Below are positions 1 to 6,437 of a stretch of 12,474 nucleotides of DNA, piece by piece. Source of the DNA: Pseudomonadota bacterium (GTDB taxonomy: Bacteria > Pseudomonadota > Alphaproteobacteria > Caulobacterales > Caulobacteraceae); the NCBI GenBank assembly GCA_023451375.1, contig JAEXZS010000073.1:1-12474 (forward strand), read 5' to 3'. Under the pieces are notes generated by a model. The model was not told the DNA's origin. It saw only the letters and a list, made by a program, of their open reading frames with translations, and made no database searches. The first letter of the stretch is position 1. Every line of letters starts with the position of its first letter. Made by a program: the position numbers and the translations under genes.

Positions 1-210
1 GGCCAGGACGCGCGCGGCCAGGGCGGCCGAGGGCGCCGGGCGCGGCGAGGCGTCCAGCAGCGCATCCAGCGTCGCCGCCTCCGCCAGCACGGCGCGCGCG
101 GCCGAATCGGTCGAGACCAGGCTCTCGGCGAAGGGCCGCTCCGACGCCGGCCAGCGACGCAGATCGGCGCCGTAGGCCTCCGCCAGCGCCTTCAGCCGTT
201 CGATCGTCAT
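1..210 (-). CDS. Putative anti-sigma or sigma-associated protein, N-terminal part
   Basis: This gene is cut by the window edge: 70 codons are visible from an ATG at 210-208 and the frame stays open to base 1. The protein begins MTIERLKALAEAYGADLRRW and continues as an Ala/Leu-rich, probably helical sequence. Its start codon overlaps the stop codon of the ECF sigma gene in an ATGA arrangement, so the two are probably translationally coupled. The N-terminus resembles a group of alphaproteobacterial uncharacterised proteins (AYGADLxRWP) that I recall next to ECF sigma genes; members usually have a membrane segment further on, which would lie outside this window. The anti-sigma role is inferred from position. 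No zinc-binding His/Cys motif of the ZAS type appears in the visible part, so it could be another accessory protein. Confidence 0.6.
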   Translation of the reverse strand, partial: MTIERLKALAEAYGADLRRWPASERPFAESLVSTDSAARAVLAEAATLDALLDASPRPAPSAALAARVLA

Positions 211-776
211 CGTCCGTCTCCTCCGCCTTTCGGCGACAAATCAGCGAGGGCCTGACGCAAAGCGCGCCGTCCCCGCGACAACAAACTTTCCAGCGCCTCG
301 ACGCTGATGTCCATCAGGGCGGCCGCCTCGATGTTGGACAGTTCCTGATAGTGGCACAGCACGATGGCCTCGCGCTGGCGATCGGGCAGTCGTTTCAGGG
401 CGGCGTCGACCCGCGCCCCCGTCTCCGCCGCCAGCAGGCCCCGGTCCGGCGCCGGTCCCTCGTCCGGCCGATCCGGCGGCGCAGCGGTCGGAATCTCGCG
501 TCGCCGCCGCAGCCGGTCGTAGCAGAGGTTGAGCGCCACCCGGTGCAGCCAGGTGTCGAAGCGCGCCTTGCCGCCGCGCCATTTCGGCGCCTGGCGCCAG
601 GCCTTCAGCATGGCCTCCTGGGCCACATCCTCGGCCTCGGCCGCGTCGCCGAGCATCCGATGGGCCAGCGCCAGGATGCGCGGCAGCTTGCGCTCGACCA
701 GAACCTGCGACGCCGCGGGGTCGCCCTGACCCACGCGGCGCACAAGTTCCTCGTCGGGGTCGACGATCGCGACCAA
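207..776 (-). CDS. ECF-family RNA polymerase sigma factor
   Basis: This 189-residue protein has the two-domain layout of group 4 sigma factors, which direct RNA polymerase to a small stress regulon. Region 2 covers about residues 23-93, with an acidic core-binding stretch (EAEDVAQEAMLKAWR, 47-61) and a -10 recognition helix containing FDTWLHRVALNLCYDRLRRR (73-92). Region 4 covers about 127-176 and includes LPDRQREAIVLCHYQELSN and a helix-turn-helix ending SLLSRGRRALRQAL. The linker at 94-126 is Pro/Asp-rich. The start is a TTG at 776-774: a purine-rich GGAAGAGG lies 5 nt upstream, and an in-frame stop comes before any other start. The next gene overlaps it by 4 bp, and a secreted EF-hand gene lies 66 bp upstream on the same strand. 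The regulon and inducing signal cannot be read from the sequence. Confidence 0.93.
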   Translation of the reverse strand: MVAIVDPDEELVRRVGQGDPAASQVLVERKLPRILALAHRMLGDAAEAEDVAQEAMLKAWRQAPKWRGGKARFDTWLHRVALNLCYDRLRRRREIPTAAPPDRPDEGPAPDRGLLAAETGARVDAALKRLPDRQREAIVLCHYQELSNIEAAALMDISVEALESLLSRGRRALRQALADLSPKGGGDGR

Positions 777-842
777 GCCCGCCTCTTCCGCTAGCGACGA
801 AAAGGACCGATTCGCACGTCACGGCCGATCCCGACACGGTTC

Positions 843-1439
843 TTACTCCGAAGCCGGGGCCGGGGAAGCCGGTTGATGGATCCGACGGGCCACGCGCCGC
901 TCATGGCGCTGCTCGCGGCGGGCTTCGCGGGCGGCGCGCTGCTCGTCGGCGGCGACGAAGCCGTCGCTGTCGGCGTCCAGCCTGGCGAACCGCTCGCCCA
1001 GCTTCGCCCGCCTGTCGGCGATGACGACAGGGCCGCGGTCCGCCCCCGCGCGCCTAAGAAGGCGATCGCGTCGCGGGCCGCGCTCGCCGCGCGCCGCGTC
1101 GAACTCGGTCCGGGTGACGGCGCCGTCTCCGTCCGCATCGAGCCGGGCGAAGCGCCGGTCGGCGCGGTCGGCGCGACGCGCCTGCATGGCCGCCCGCATC
1201 TCTTCGCGCGTGACCAGGCCGTCGGCGTCGGCGTCGGCGGCGGTCAGGCGGGCCACACGGTGGTCGAAGAACTCGGCCTGGCTGATCCGGCCGTCCTGGT
1301 CGGCGTCGCCGCGCAGGAACCGGACGCGTTCGGCGCCGGGCTGCGGCGTCGGGCTCTGGGCCGTGGCGGCGCCGGCGAAGACGGCCCCGGCGGCGGCGGT
1401 CAGGGCGGCGGCGACGCCGCCGATGAAGGTCTTTGTCAT
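843..1439 (-). CDS. Exported EF-hand calcium-binding protein
   Basis: This 198-residue protein has a Sec-type signal peptide (basic MTK, hydrophobic core to about residue 25, likely cleavage after A27 in ATA-QS), so it should act in the periplasm or outside the cell. Four canonical EF-hand loops follow: DADQDGRISQAE (45-56), DADADGLVTREE (69-80), DADGDGAVTRTE (101-112) and DADSDGFVAADE (155-166). Each has acidic ligands at positions 1, 3, 5 and 12, so all four should bind calcium. The segments between loops and the C-terminus are rich in Arg and Ala. The ATG at 1439 has an AGGAGA ribosome-binding site 8 nt upstream (1448-1453). The gene lies 72 bp after glnE and 66 bp before the ECF sigma gene, suggesting an operon. 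A role as calcium sensor or target of that sigma factor is inferred only from adjacency. Confidence 0.85.
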   Translation of the reverse strand: MTKTFIGGVAAALTAAAGAVFAGAATAQSPTPQPGAERVRFLRGDADQDGRISQAEFFDHRVARLTAADADADGLVTREEMRAAMQARRADRADRRFARLDADGDGAVTRTEFDAARGERGPRRDRLLRRAGADRGPVVIADRRAKLGERFARLDADSDGFVAADEQRAAREARREQRHERRVARRIHQPASPAPASE

Positions 1440-1474
1440 TCCGATGGTCTCCTGCGGCCGCGGGCGCGGCCCGT

Positions 1475-1498
1475 GTTCAACCCTGTCGAGCGTTGAAC
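1475..1498. repeat. 7-bp inverted repeat upstream of the EF-hand gene
   Basis: GTTCAAC at 1475-1481 is perfectly complementary to GTTGAAC at 1492-1498, across a 10-bp spacer. It is a relatively AT-rich patch in very GC-rich DNA, between the glnE stop (1512) and the EF-hand start (1439). The half-site spacing of 17 bp centre to centre suits a dimeric DNA-binding protein on two adjacent faces of the helix. It could also form a weak hairpin at the end of the glnE transcript, but no U-tract follows. An operator is an inference. Confidence 0.45.
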
Positions 1499-1511
1499 GG
1501 AGAAGACCTTC

Positions 1512-4412
1512 CTATCCGTCGCGAGCGGCCGGAACAGCGCGTTCGAATGCCGCTCGGGCGCGGGCGCGCAGGTCGGTCAGCTCCCGCTTCAGCGTGTCGA
1601 AGTCCGCCGCGCCGGCCGCCTCGGCGAGACGGAGCTGGAAGACCGAGGGTTCGGCCTCCGGGTCCACCCGACCTTCGAACGCCGCCGAGAGCAGCTGACT
1701 GAGCCGCTGCTGCAGCCGCCAGGCCTCGGCCAGGACGGCGTCGTCGTGCAGCGCCTCCAGGGTCGAGACGGTCAGCGGACCGCCCGCGGCCGCCGCCTGC
1801 AGCTGGCGATACTGGGCGGCGAACTCGGCGTCGACCTGCCCCCCCGGCGAGAGTTTCAGGTCCCAGAAGCCGTGCGGGCGTCGCTCGCGATCCATCAGCG
1901 CGCGCATCTTGCGCACGTCGGCGGCCACGTCGATGCCCGGCCGGGGACGGCGCAGCACCGCCTCGATCGTCTCGGCGACCCTGTTGGCGAAAGCCGGGTC
2001 GCTGGCCCAGACGACGCGGGCGCGGGTCAGGACCATGAACTCCCAGGTCTCGGCCTCTCCGGCGTAATAGTCTTCGAAGGCCGACAGCCGCACCGACACC
2101 GGCCCCTTGGAACCGGTGGGGCGCAGCCGCATGTCGACCTCGTACAGTCCGCCCTCGGCCGTGTGCGCCGACAGGGCCGAGATCAGCCGCTGGGTGAAGC
2201 GGACGTAGAAGACGTCGGCGCTCCAGCCCTTCACCGCCGACATCGCCCCGTCGGGCGCTTCGTACAGCGTCATCAAGTCCAGGTCGGAACCGGCGGTCAT
2301 CTCGCGCGATCCCGCCTTGCCCAGGGCGACCACCGCCACCGCCCCCGGGAACGCGCCGCCCAGACGTTCAGTCTCGACCAGGGCGGCCGGCGCCAGGGTG
2401 CGCATGGCCGCGTCGGCCAGGGCGGCGTAGCCGCGGCCGGCGGCCTCCGGCCCCGCGCGGCCGGTCATGGCGTGAAGACCTATGCGGAACAGCTGTTCGC
2501 GGTGAAGGCGGCGCACGGCGTTCATCGCGCCCTCGAAATCGCCGGCCTCTTCGGCCTCGCGCATCATCTGCTCGGTCAGGCCGGTGTCCTCGGTCAGGTC
2601 GGTCAGGAAGCGGGCGTCCAGCACCCCGTCCAGCGCCGCCGGTTGCCGGCCCAGCGTTCGCGCCAGGCGCGGGGCGAAGACCATGACGCCCACCACCATC
2701 TCGAACAGTTTCGGCTGGTTCAGGAACAGGGCCTGGACCTGCACCCCCGCCGCCAGACCCGAGAAGAAGGCGGCGAAGCGGGGAAAGGCGGCGTCCGGCG
2801 CGCCGGATCGCGCCAGGGCCTCCAGCAGGCGGGGCGCCAGGCGGGTGAACAGTTCGCGGCCGCGCTCCGTCCGGGTCGCGGGGATGCGGCCGTGATGCCA
2901 GCTGCGGATCGTGTCGGCGACCGAGGCGGGATCCGCGAAGCCCATCCGCGACAGGGTGGCCAGGGTCTCCGGATCGTTCTCGACCCCCGTGAAGACCAGG
3001 CTGCCGTAAACGGAATCGAGCTCCTCGCCCCCCTCGAACAATTCGCCGTAGCGCTGGTTGACGCCCAGCAGCAGGCCTTCGACCGAGGCGTCGAACAGCG
3101 CTAGGTCCGCTTCGCCCGCCAGGGCCGCGACAGCGGCGCGGCGTTCAGAGTTCTGGGGCAGTTTATGGGTCTGTTCGTCCTCCAGCATCTGCACGCGATG
3201 CTCCAGCCCCCGCAACTCGACGTAGGCCGACGACAGCTCCTCCGTCACGTCCGGGGGGACGTGGCCGGCGGCCGACAGGGCCTTCAACGCGTCCAGGGTG
3301 CGGGGCTCGCGCAGCTTCGGATCGCGGCCGCCCAGGATCAGCTGCTGGGTCTGGGCGTAGAATTCGATCTCGCGGATGCCGCCCCGGCCCAGCTTCAGAT
3401 TGGCCCCGGCCGCGTCCAGCCCCTCGCCGGTCTTATGCACGTGGATCTGGCGCTTGATCGCCTGGATGTCGAGCACGGCGGCGTAGTCGAGGCTGCGCCG
3501 CCAGATGAAGGGCGTCAGCGCCTTCAGGAACCGTCCGGCGGCGCGCATGTCGCCCAGAACCGGCCGCGCCTTGATGAAGGCCGCCCGCTCCCAGTTCTGT
3601 CCGACGCTCTCGTAATAGGCCAGCGCCGCGGGCGCAGCGATCACCGGGGGGGTGGAGGACGGATCGGGGCGAAGACGCAGGTCTACGCGGAAGACGTAGC
3701 CGTCGGCGGTCCGCTCGGTCAGCAGCCCGGCCAGCCCCTTGGCGACGCGATTGGCGAAGTCCTGCATCTCTTCGCCCTCGCGCAGGGCCAGCGTCAGCAG
3801 GCGCGGCTCGTAGAAGAGCGAGATGTCGATGTCGGAGGAATAGTTCAGCTCATTGGCGCCGTGCTTGCCCATGGCCAGGCCGAACAGGCCGGGGATCGGC
3901 CCGCGCGCGTCGTCGGCGGGCGAGACCAGCCGGCCCCGCGCGCGCTGCTCGGCGCCGACGGCCCGCAGCGCCGCCCGGCAGGCGGCGTCGGCGAAGCGCG
4001 ACAATGCATCGGTCACCTGATCCAGGCTCCAGACGCCGCCGAGGTCCGCCAGCGCGGTGAGCAGATGCAGGTCGGCCTTCAGCACCCGCAGCGGCTGCCT
4101 CATCGTTTCCGGCTCGCCGTCGAGGGCGTCGGTTCGGGAGAGGATGTCCGCCAGCTGTTCGGCCGGGTCGGTCTCGAGTATCCGGCGAAGGTGGGCGGGG
4201 CGACGCCGCATCAGCCCGGCCAAATAGGGCGAGGCCCCGGCGACCGGCGCCAGCGCGGGCCACGCGACGGTCAGGCCGTCGGACCATCCGTCGGCCTGGG
4301 CGGCTTCCACCAGCGCCTCATGCAGACGGTCGGCGGCGCCGGGATTGGCGACGGGTCCGGCAGGCTTCAGGTCCTGGAACAGGGGCTTGGGGGTCGAAAA
4401 AATGTCAGCCAT
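1512..4412 (-). CDS. glnE: Bifunctional glutamine synthetase adenylyltransferase/adenylyl-removing enzyme
   Basis: GlnE adds AMP to, and removes it from, the conserved tyrosine of glutamine synthetase, under control of PII and glutamine, so that ammonia assimilation follows nitrogen status in the cytoplasm. At 966 residues it is about full family length (E. coli 946). It has the expected duplicated nucleotidyltransferase architecture. The N-terminal deadenylylase half carries GKHGANELNYSSDIDISL with metal-binding D194 and D196, followed by FRVDLRLRPD (241-250) and GRGGIREIEF (342-351). The C-terminal adenylylase half carries ALGKAGSREMTAGSDLDLMT with D710 and D712, followed by YEVDMRLRPTGSKGPV (757-772). 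The ATG at 4412 opens directly after a REP-like intergenic repeat and has only a weak ribosome-binding site. It lies 145 bp after the kinase stop. Both active sites look intact. Confidence 0.97.
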   Translation of the reverse strand: MADIFSTPKPLFQDLKPAGPVANPGAADRLHEALVEAAQADGWSDGLTVAWPALAPVAGASPYLAGLMRRRPAHLRRILETDPAEQLADILSRTDALDGEPETMRQPLRVLKADLHLLTALADLGGVWSLDQVTDALSRFADAACRAALRAVGAEQRARGRLVSPADDARGPIPGLFGLAMGKHGANELNYSSDIDISLFYEPRLLTLALREGEEMQDFANRVAKGLAGLLTERTADGYVFRVDLRLRPDPSSTPPVIAAPAALAYYESVGQNWERAAFIKARPVLGDMRAAGRFLKALTPFIWRRSLDYAAVLDIQAIKRQIHVHKTGEGLDAAGANLKLGRGGIREIEFYAQTQQLILGGRDPKLREPRTLDALKALSAAGHVPPDVTEELSSAYVELRGLEHRVQMLEDEQTHKLPQNSERRAAVAALAGEADLALFDASVEGLLLGVNQRYGELFEGGEELDSVYGSLVFTGVENDPETLATLSRMGFADPASVADTIRSWHHGRIPATRTERGRELFTRLAPRLLEALARSGAPDAAFPRFAAFFSGLAAGVQVQALFLNQPKLFEMVVGVMVFAPRLARTLGRQPAALDGVLDARFLTDLTEDTGLTEQMMREAEEAGDFEGAMNAVRRLHREQLFRIGLHAMTGRAGPEAAGRGYAALADAAMRTLAPAALVETERLGGAFPGAVAVVALGKAGSREMTAGSDLDLMTLYEAPDGAMSAVKGWSADVFYVRFTQRLISALSAHTAEGGLYEVDMRLRPTGSKGPVSVRLSAFEDYYAGEAETWEFMVLTRARVVWASDPAFANRVAETIEAVLRRPRPGIDVAADVRKMRALMDRERRPHGFWDLKLSPGGQVDAEFAAQYRQLQAAAAGGPLTVSTLEALHDDAVLAEAWRLQQRLSQLLSAAFEGRVDPEAEPSVFQLRLAEAAGAADFDTLKRELTDLRARARAAFERAVPAARDG

Positions 4413-4420
4413 CCGATCAT

Positions 4421-4556
4421 CCGCTCATCCCGGCGAAAGCCGGAGCCCCGTGCTTTCGCCCGGCATGGCCGTTGGACCACGTTCGAACCGCCCGCCACAA
4501 GTCCGCTTCCAAAGTGACGGGCGCGCGGCTTTCGCCAGCAGGCGCGGAACGAGAGG
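4421..4556. repeat. REP-like intergenic palindromic repeat between kinase gene and glnE
   Basis: Nearly the whole 145-bp gap is palindromic repeat-like DNA. The 9-mer GGCGAAAGC occurs directly at 4432-4440 and inverted (GCTTTCGCC) at 4452-4460 and 4528-4536. The first two copies form a perfect 9-bp stem with an 11-nt loop. The outer ends are imperfect inverted repeats of each other: the left end has CCGGCGAAAGCCGGAGCC and the complement of the right end has CTGGCGAAAGCCGCGCGCC. This resembles the dispersed ATCCCGGCGAAAGCCGG-type intergenic repeats common in proteobacterial genomes; that identification is from memory. It may act as a transcript end or mRNA-stabilising structure after the kinase gene. 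It lacks the U-tract of a simple terminator. Confidence 0.7.
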
Positions 4557-4557
4557 A

Positions 4558-5973
4558 TCAGCCGGCCGCCGGCGGCAGCACCAGGGCCACGCGCAGCCCC
4601 GGGCCGAAGTCTCCGTAGGCGCCTGGGCCTTCGTCCAGCACCACCCGGCCGCCGTGCGCCTCGGCGACGGCCGTGACCAGCGACAGGCCCAGGCCCGACC
4701 CCGGCTCGGTGCGACTGTTGTCCAGGCGGACGAAGCGCTGGACGACCCGCTCGCGGTCTTCCTCCGGCACGCCCGGCCCGGTGTCGGTGACGGAATATTC
4801 GATCTCGCCGGACGACCGCCGTCGCGCCCGCAGCTTCACCGCGCCCCCGGCCGGGGTGTACTTGATGGCGTTGTCGATCAGATTGGCCAGGGCCTGGGCC
4901 AGGAAGGGCTGGTTGCCTTCGACCATCAGCCCCTTCTCGACCTCGGCGGAGAAGTCGATGTCCTTGTCCTCGGCCGCCGGCTCGTACAGTTCGGCCATGT
5001 CGGCGGCCAGGTCCGAGGCGTCGAACACCTTGGGATCGGGCGCGCCTCCCGCCTGCAGCCGGGCGATGGCCAGGACGGTGTTGAAGGTCTTCAGCAGCTG
5101 GTCCGCCTCGTCCAGGGCGATGGTCAGCGCCTCGACGCCATCGACCTTGCCCGCCTCGGCGTCGATCAGCGCCACCTCCAGCTTGGCTCGCATGCGGGTC
5201 AGGGGCGAGCGCAGGTCGTGGGCGATGGCGTCCCCGGCGTGACGGATCGAGGCCATGGATCCCTCCAGCCGGTCCAGCATGGTGTTCAAGCCCTGGCCCA
5301 GCTCGTCCAGTTCGTCGCCCGAATGGCGGATCACGGCGCGCTGCTTGAGGTCGCCTTCCTGAGCCGCCTGGACTACGCGGTTCAGCCCGCCCATGGCCGC
5401 CTCGACCCGGCGGCTGATGTAGAGGCCGCCCGCGAGGCCCAGCAGCATGACCAGCGCCATCGCGCCCCACAGGGCCTGGGTCAGGCGCGACAGATATTCC
5501 TCGATCCCGCCGATGTCCTCGCCCACGAACAGGGTCTCGCCGCCCGGCAGCGGCATGATCACCCCGATGGAACGACGGTTCTCGACGCGCCCGTCCTCGT
5601 CGGTGGTGGTCAGGCGGAACGTGCTCCATTCGCCGCGTCCCGCCCGGCGCGGCTGCTTCAGGTCGAAGGGCATGACCGAGAGATTGCCGGTGACGATCTT
5701 CCCGTCCGCGCCGGTGAGCAGATAGAGGTAGGGGCCGCCCCGGATGGTCCGCTCCACCAGCGCCTGGTTCAGCGCATCGACCCCGCGCGTGCGATGGATC
5801 GCGGTCAGGGCGTTCAGCTCGCCCTGCACGTCCGCCTGGGCCCGCGCCTGGGCCTCCGACGCCGAGGCGAAATAGACATAGGCCAGGATCGCCCCCGCCG
5901 CCGCCACGAACAGCGCCAGGAACAGCAGCGTCAGCCGGAAGGGCGTGCGGCGAAGGAGGGAGGGCAGGCGCAT
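4558..5973 (-). CDS. Sensor histidine kinase (HAMP, HisKA, HATPase_c)
   Basis: This 471-residue inner-membrane sensor kinase probably phosphorylates the OmpR-type regulator encoded upstream. TM1 is at about 14-36, a periplasmic sensor segment at about 37-165, TM2 at about 167-187 and a HAMP linker at about 188-242. The phosphoacceptor H-box is AIAHDLRSPLTRMRAKLE, with H252. The ATP-binding domain has the N-box ALANLIDNAIKYTP (361-374, N368), G1 box DTGPGVP (397-403) and G2 box GSGLGLSLV (425-433), all intact. The sensor region has no domain I recognise, so the signal is unknown; the htrA neighbour suggests envelope stress. The start ATG lies 6 nt after the stop codon of an inserted DUF559 gene, and its upstream purine tract belongs to that element's terminal repeat. 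This is unusual for a gene normally next to its regulator. Confidence 0.95.
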   Translation of the reverse strand: MRLPSLLRRTPFRLTLLFLALFVAAAGAILAYVYFASASEAQARAQADVQGELNALTAIHRTRGVDALNQALVERTIRGGPYLYLLTGADGKIVTGNLSVMPFDLKQPRRAGRGEWSTFRLTTTDEDGRVENRRSIGVIMPLPGGETLFVGEDIGGIEEYLSRLTQALWGAMALVMLLGLAGGLYISRRVEAAMGGLNRVVQAAQEGDLKQRAVIRHSGDELDELGQGLNTMLDRLEGSMASIRHAGDAIAHDLRSPLTRMRAKLEVALIDAEAGKVDGVEALTIALDEADQLLKTFNTVLAIARLQAGGAPDPKVFDASDLAADMAELYEPAAEDKDIDFSAEVEKGLMVEGNQPFLAQALANLIDNAIKYTPAGGAVKLRARRRSSGEIEYSVTDTGPGVPEEDRERVVQRFVRLDNSRTEPGSGLGLSLVTAVAEAHGGRVVLDEGPGAYGDFGPGLRVALVLPPAAG

Positions 5974-5979
5974 TTGCTT

Positions 5980-6378
5980 CTATTCTCCCTCCCCTTCATG
6001 GGGAGGGACGGCGCCGCGCAGCGACGCCCGGGTGGGGGAGTCTCCGAGCCGGCTCACGATGGAATCGATCACGTCGCCGATATTGTCCCGGATCGACGCA
6101 TTATCGAACCGCAGGGTGACGAACCCTTCGCGCGCTAGGACAGCGTCCCTGATCCGGTCATGTCTTGCCTGATGGTCCTCGGCGTGTCCCATGCCGTCCA
6201 CTTCGATCACGAGCCGCTGCTGAAAGCAGACGAAGTCGAGATAATAGCCCTTGAACGGCGCCTGCCGTCGGAAATGAAAACCTTGCGCACGTAGCCGCTT
6301 CAGGTTGACCCACATTCGCGCTACCGGCGGCGTCATCGCCTTTCGCATCGTGCGGGCGCGTACTGTCTCTGTCGACAT
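5980..6378 (-). CDS. DUF559 domain protein (Vsr-like endonuclease fold)
   Basis: This 132-residue protein has the DUF559 signature: LRAQGFHFRRQAPFKGYYLD followed by FVCFQQRLVIEVDGMGH, then D74-R-I-R-D78 and GFVTLRFDNASI. DUF559 belongs to the PD-(D/E)XK/Vsr-like fold. The likely metal-binding residues are D48 and E59/D61, with H65 nearby. The chosen ATG at 6378 follows GGGGAAG by 5 nt; GTG at 6384 is an alternative. A longer reading up to 6573 would overlap the response regulator and is rejected. The gene lies between two inverted repeats; its last residues, about 114-132 (including VPPHEGEGE), are encoded by the left repeat. GC over 6061-6360 is about 61% by hand count, against roughly 67-70% in sampled kinase lines. 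Function is unknown; nuclease activity or mobility is inferred from fold and context. Confidence 0.85.
   Translation of the reverse strand: MSTETVRARTMRKAMTPPVARMWVNLKRLRAQGFHFRRQAPFKGYYLDFVCFQQRLVIEVDGMGHAEDHQARHDRIRDAVLAREGFVTLRFDNASIRDNIGDVIDSIVSRLGDSPTRASLRGAVPPHEGEGE
5983..6040 (+). repeat. Left terminal repeat of the DUF559 unit (double hairpin)
   Basis: Read on the plus strand, it begins with 27 bases (5984-6010) identical to the complement of the right repeat. Within them, arms CCCTCCCC and GGGGAGGG (5987-5994, 6000-6007) enclose a 5-nt loop TTCAT. A second hairpin follows at about 6010-6028: an 8-pair stem including one G-U wobble and a 3-nt loop. The repeat ends in CGGGTGGGG. On the transcribed strand it encodes the DUF559 C-terminus and carries the purine-rich arm just upstream of the kinase start. 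Confidence 0.85.
5985..5996 (-). promoter_or_regulatory. Repeat-derived ribosome-binding tract for the kinase gene
   Basis: On the minus strand this reads AAGGGGAGGGAG and ends 11 nt before the kinase ATG at 5973. It is the 3' arm of the constant hairpin of the left repeat, so in mRNA it can pair with the upstream CCCUCCCC arm. DUF559 translation runs through this hairpin to its TAG at 5982-5980. Translation of DUF559 could therefore open the site for kinase initiation. The placement is seen directly; the coupling is inferred. Confidence 0.5.
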
Positions 6379-6384
6379 GGACAC

Positions 6385-6437
6385 TTCCCCACCCGGATCG
6401 CTTCGCGATCGTCCCTCCCCATGAAGGGGAGGGAGAG
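6385..6437 (-). repeat. Right terminal repeat of the DUF559 unit (double hairpin)
   Basis: Read on the minus strand from 6437, it matches the left repeat over 27 consecutive bases, with the same CCCTCCCC/GGGGAGGG hairpin and TTCAT loop. The second hairpin differs in sequence: a perfect 6-bp stem GATCGC/GCGATC with a GAA loop at about 6396-6410. It then ends in CGGGTGGGG like the other copy. That tail forms the GGGGAAG ribosome-binding site of the DUF559 gene. The repeat abuts the response-regulator stop codon (6440-6438) with no spacer. Confidence 0.85.

Larger units (their letters stand above)
5983..6437 (-). mobile_element. Putative inverted-repeat-bounded DUF559 cassette
   Basis: The 455-bp block fills the gap between the regulator stop codon (ends 6438) and the kinase start (5973) almost to the base. 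It consists of a right repeat (6385-6437), a DUF559 gene and a left repeat in inverted orientation (5983-6040). No transposase, IS-type ends or clear target duplication is visible. The call of a mobile or formerly mobile unit rests on the matching termini, the cargo resembling a nuclease, its lower GC, and its position inside a regulator-kinase pair that is normally contiguous. It could instead be two independent copies of an intergenic repeat flanking a resident gene. Confidence 0.55.

Noticed and set aside
777..842. Autoregulatory ECF promoter (GGAAC-N16-CGTC type) before the sigma gene
   Set aside because: GAAC- and CGTC-like pieces are present but not at the required spacing, either here or before the EF-hand gene.
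3165..6138. Long plus-strand frames opposite glnE and the kinase gene
   Set aside because: Low-complexity Arg/Gln/Gly-rich translations, no motifs, and complete overlap with clear minus-strand genes.
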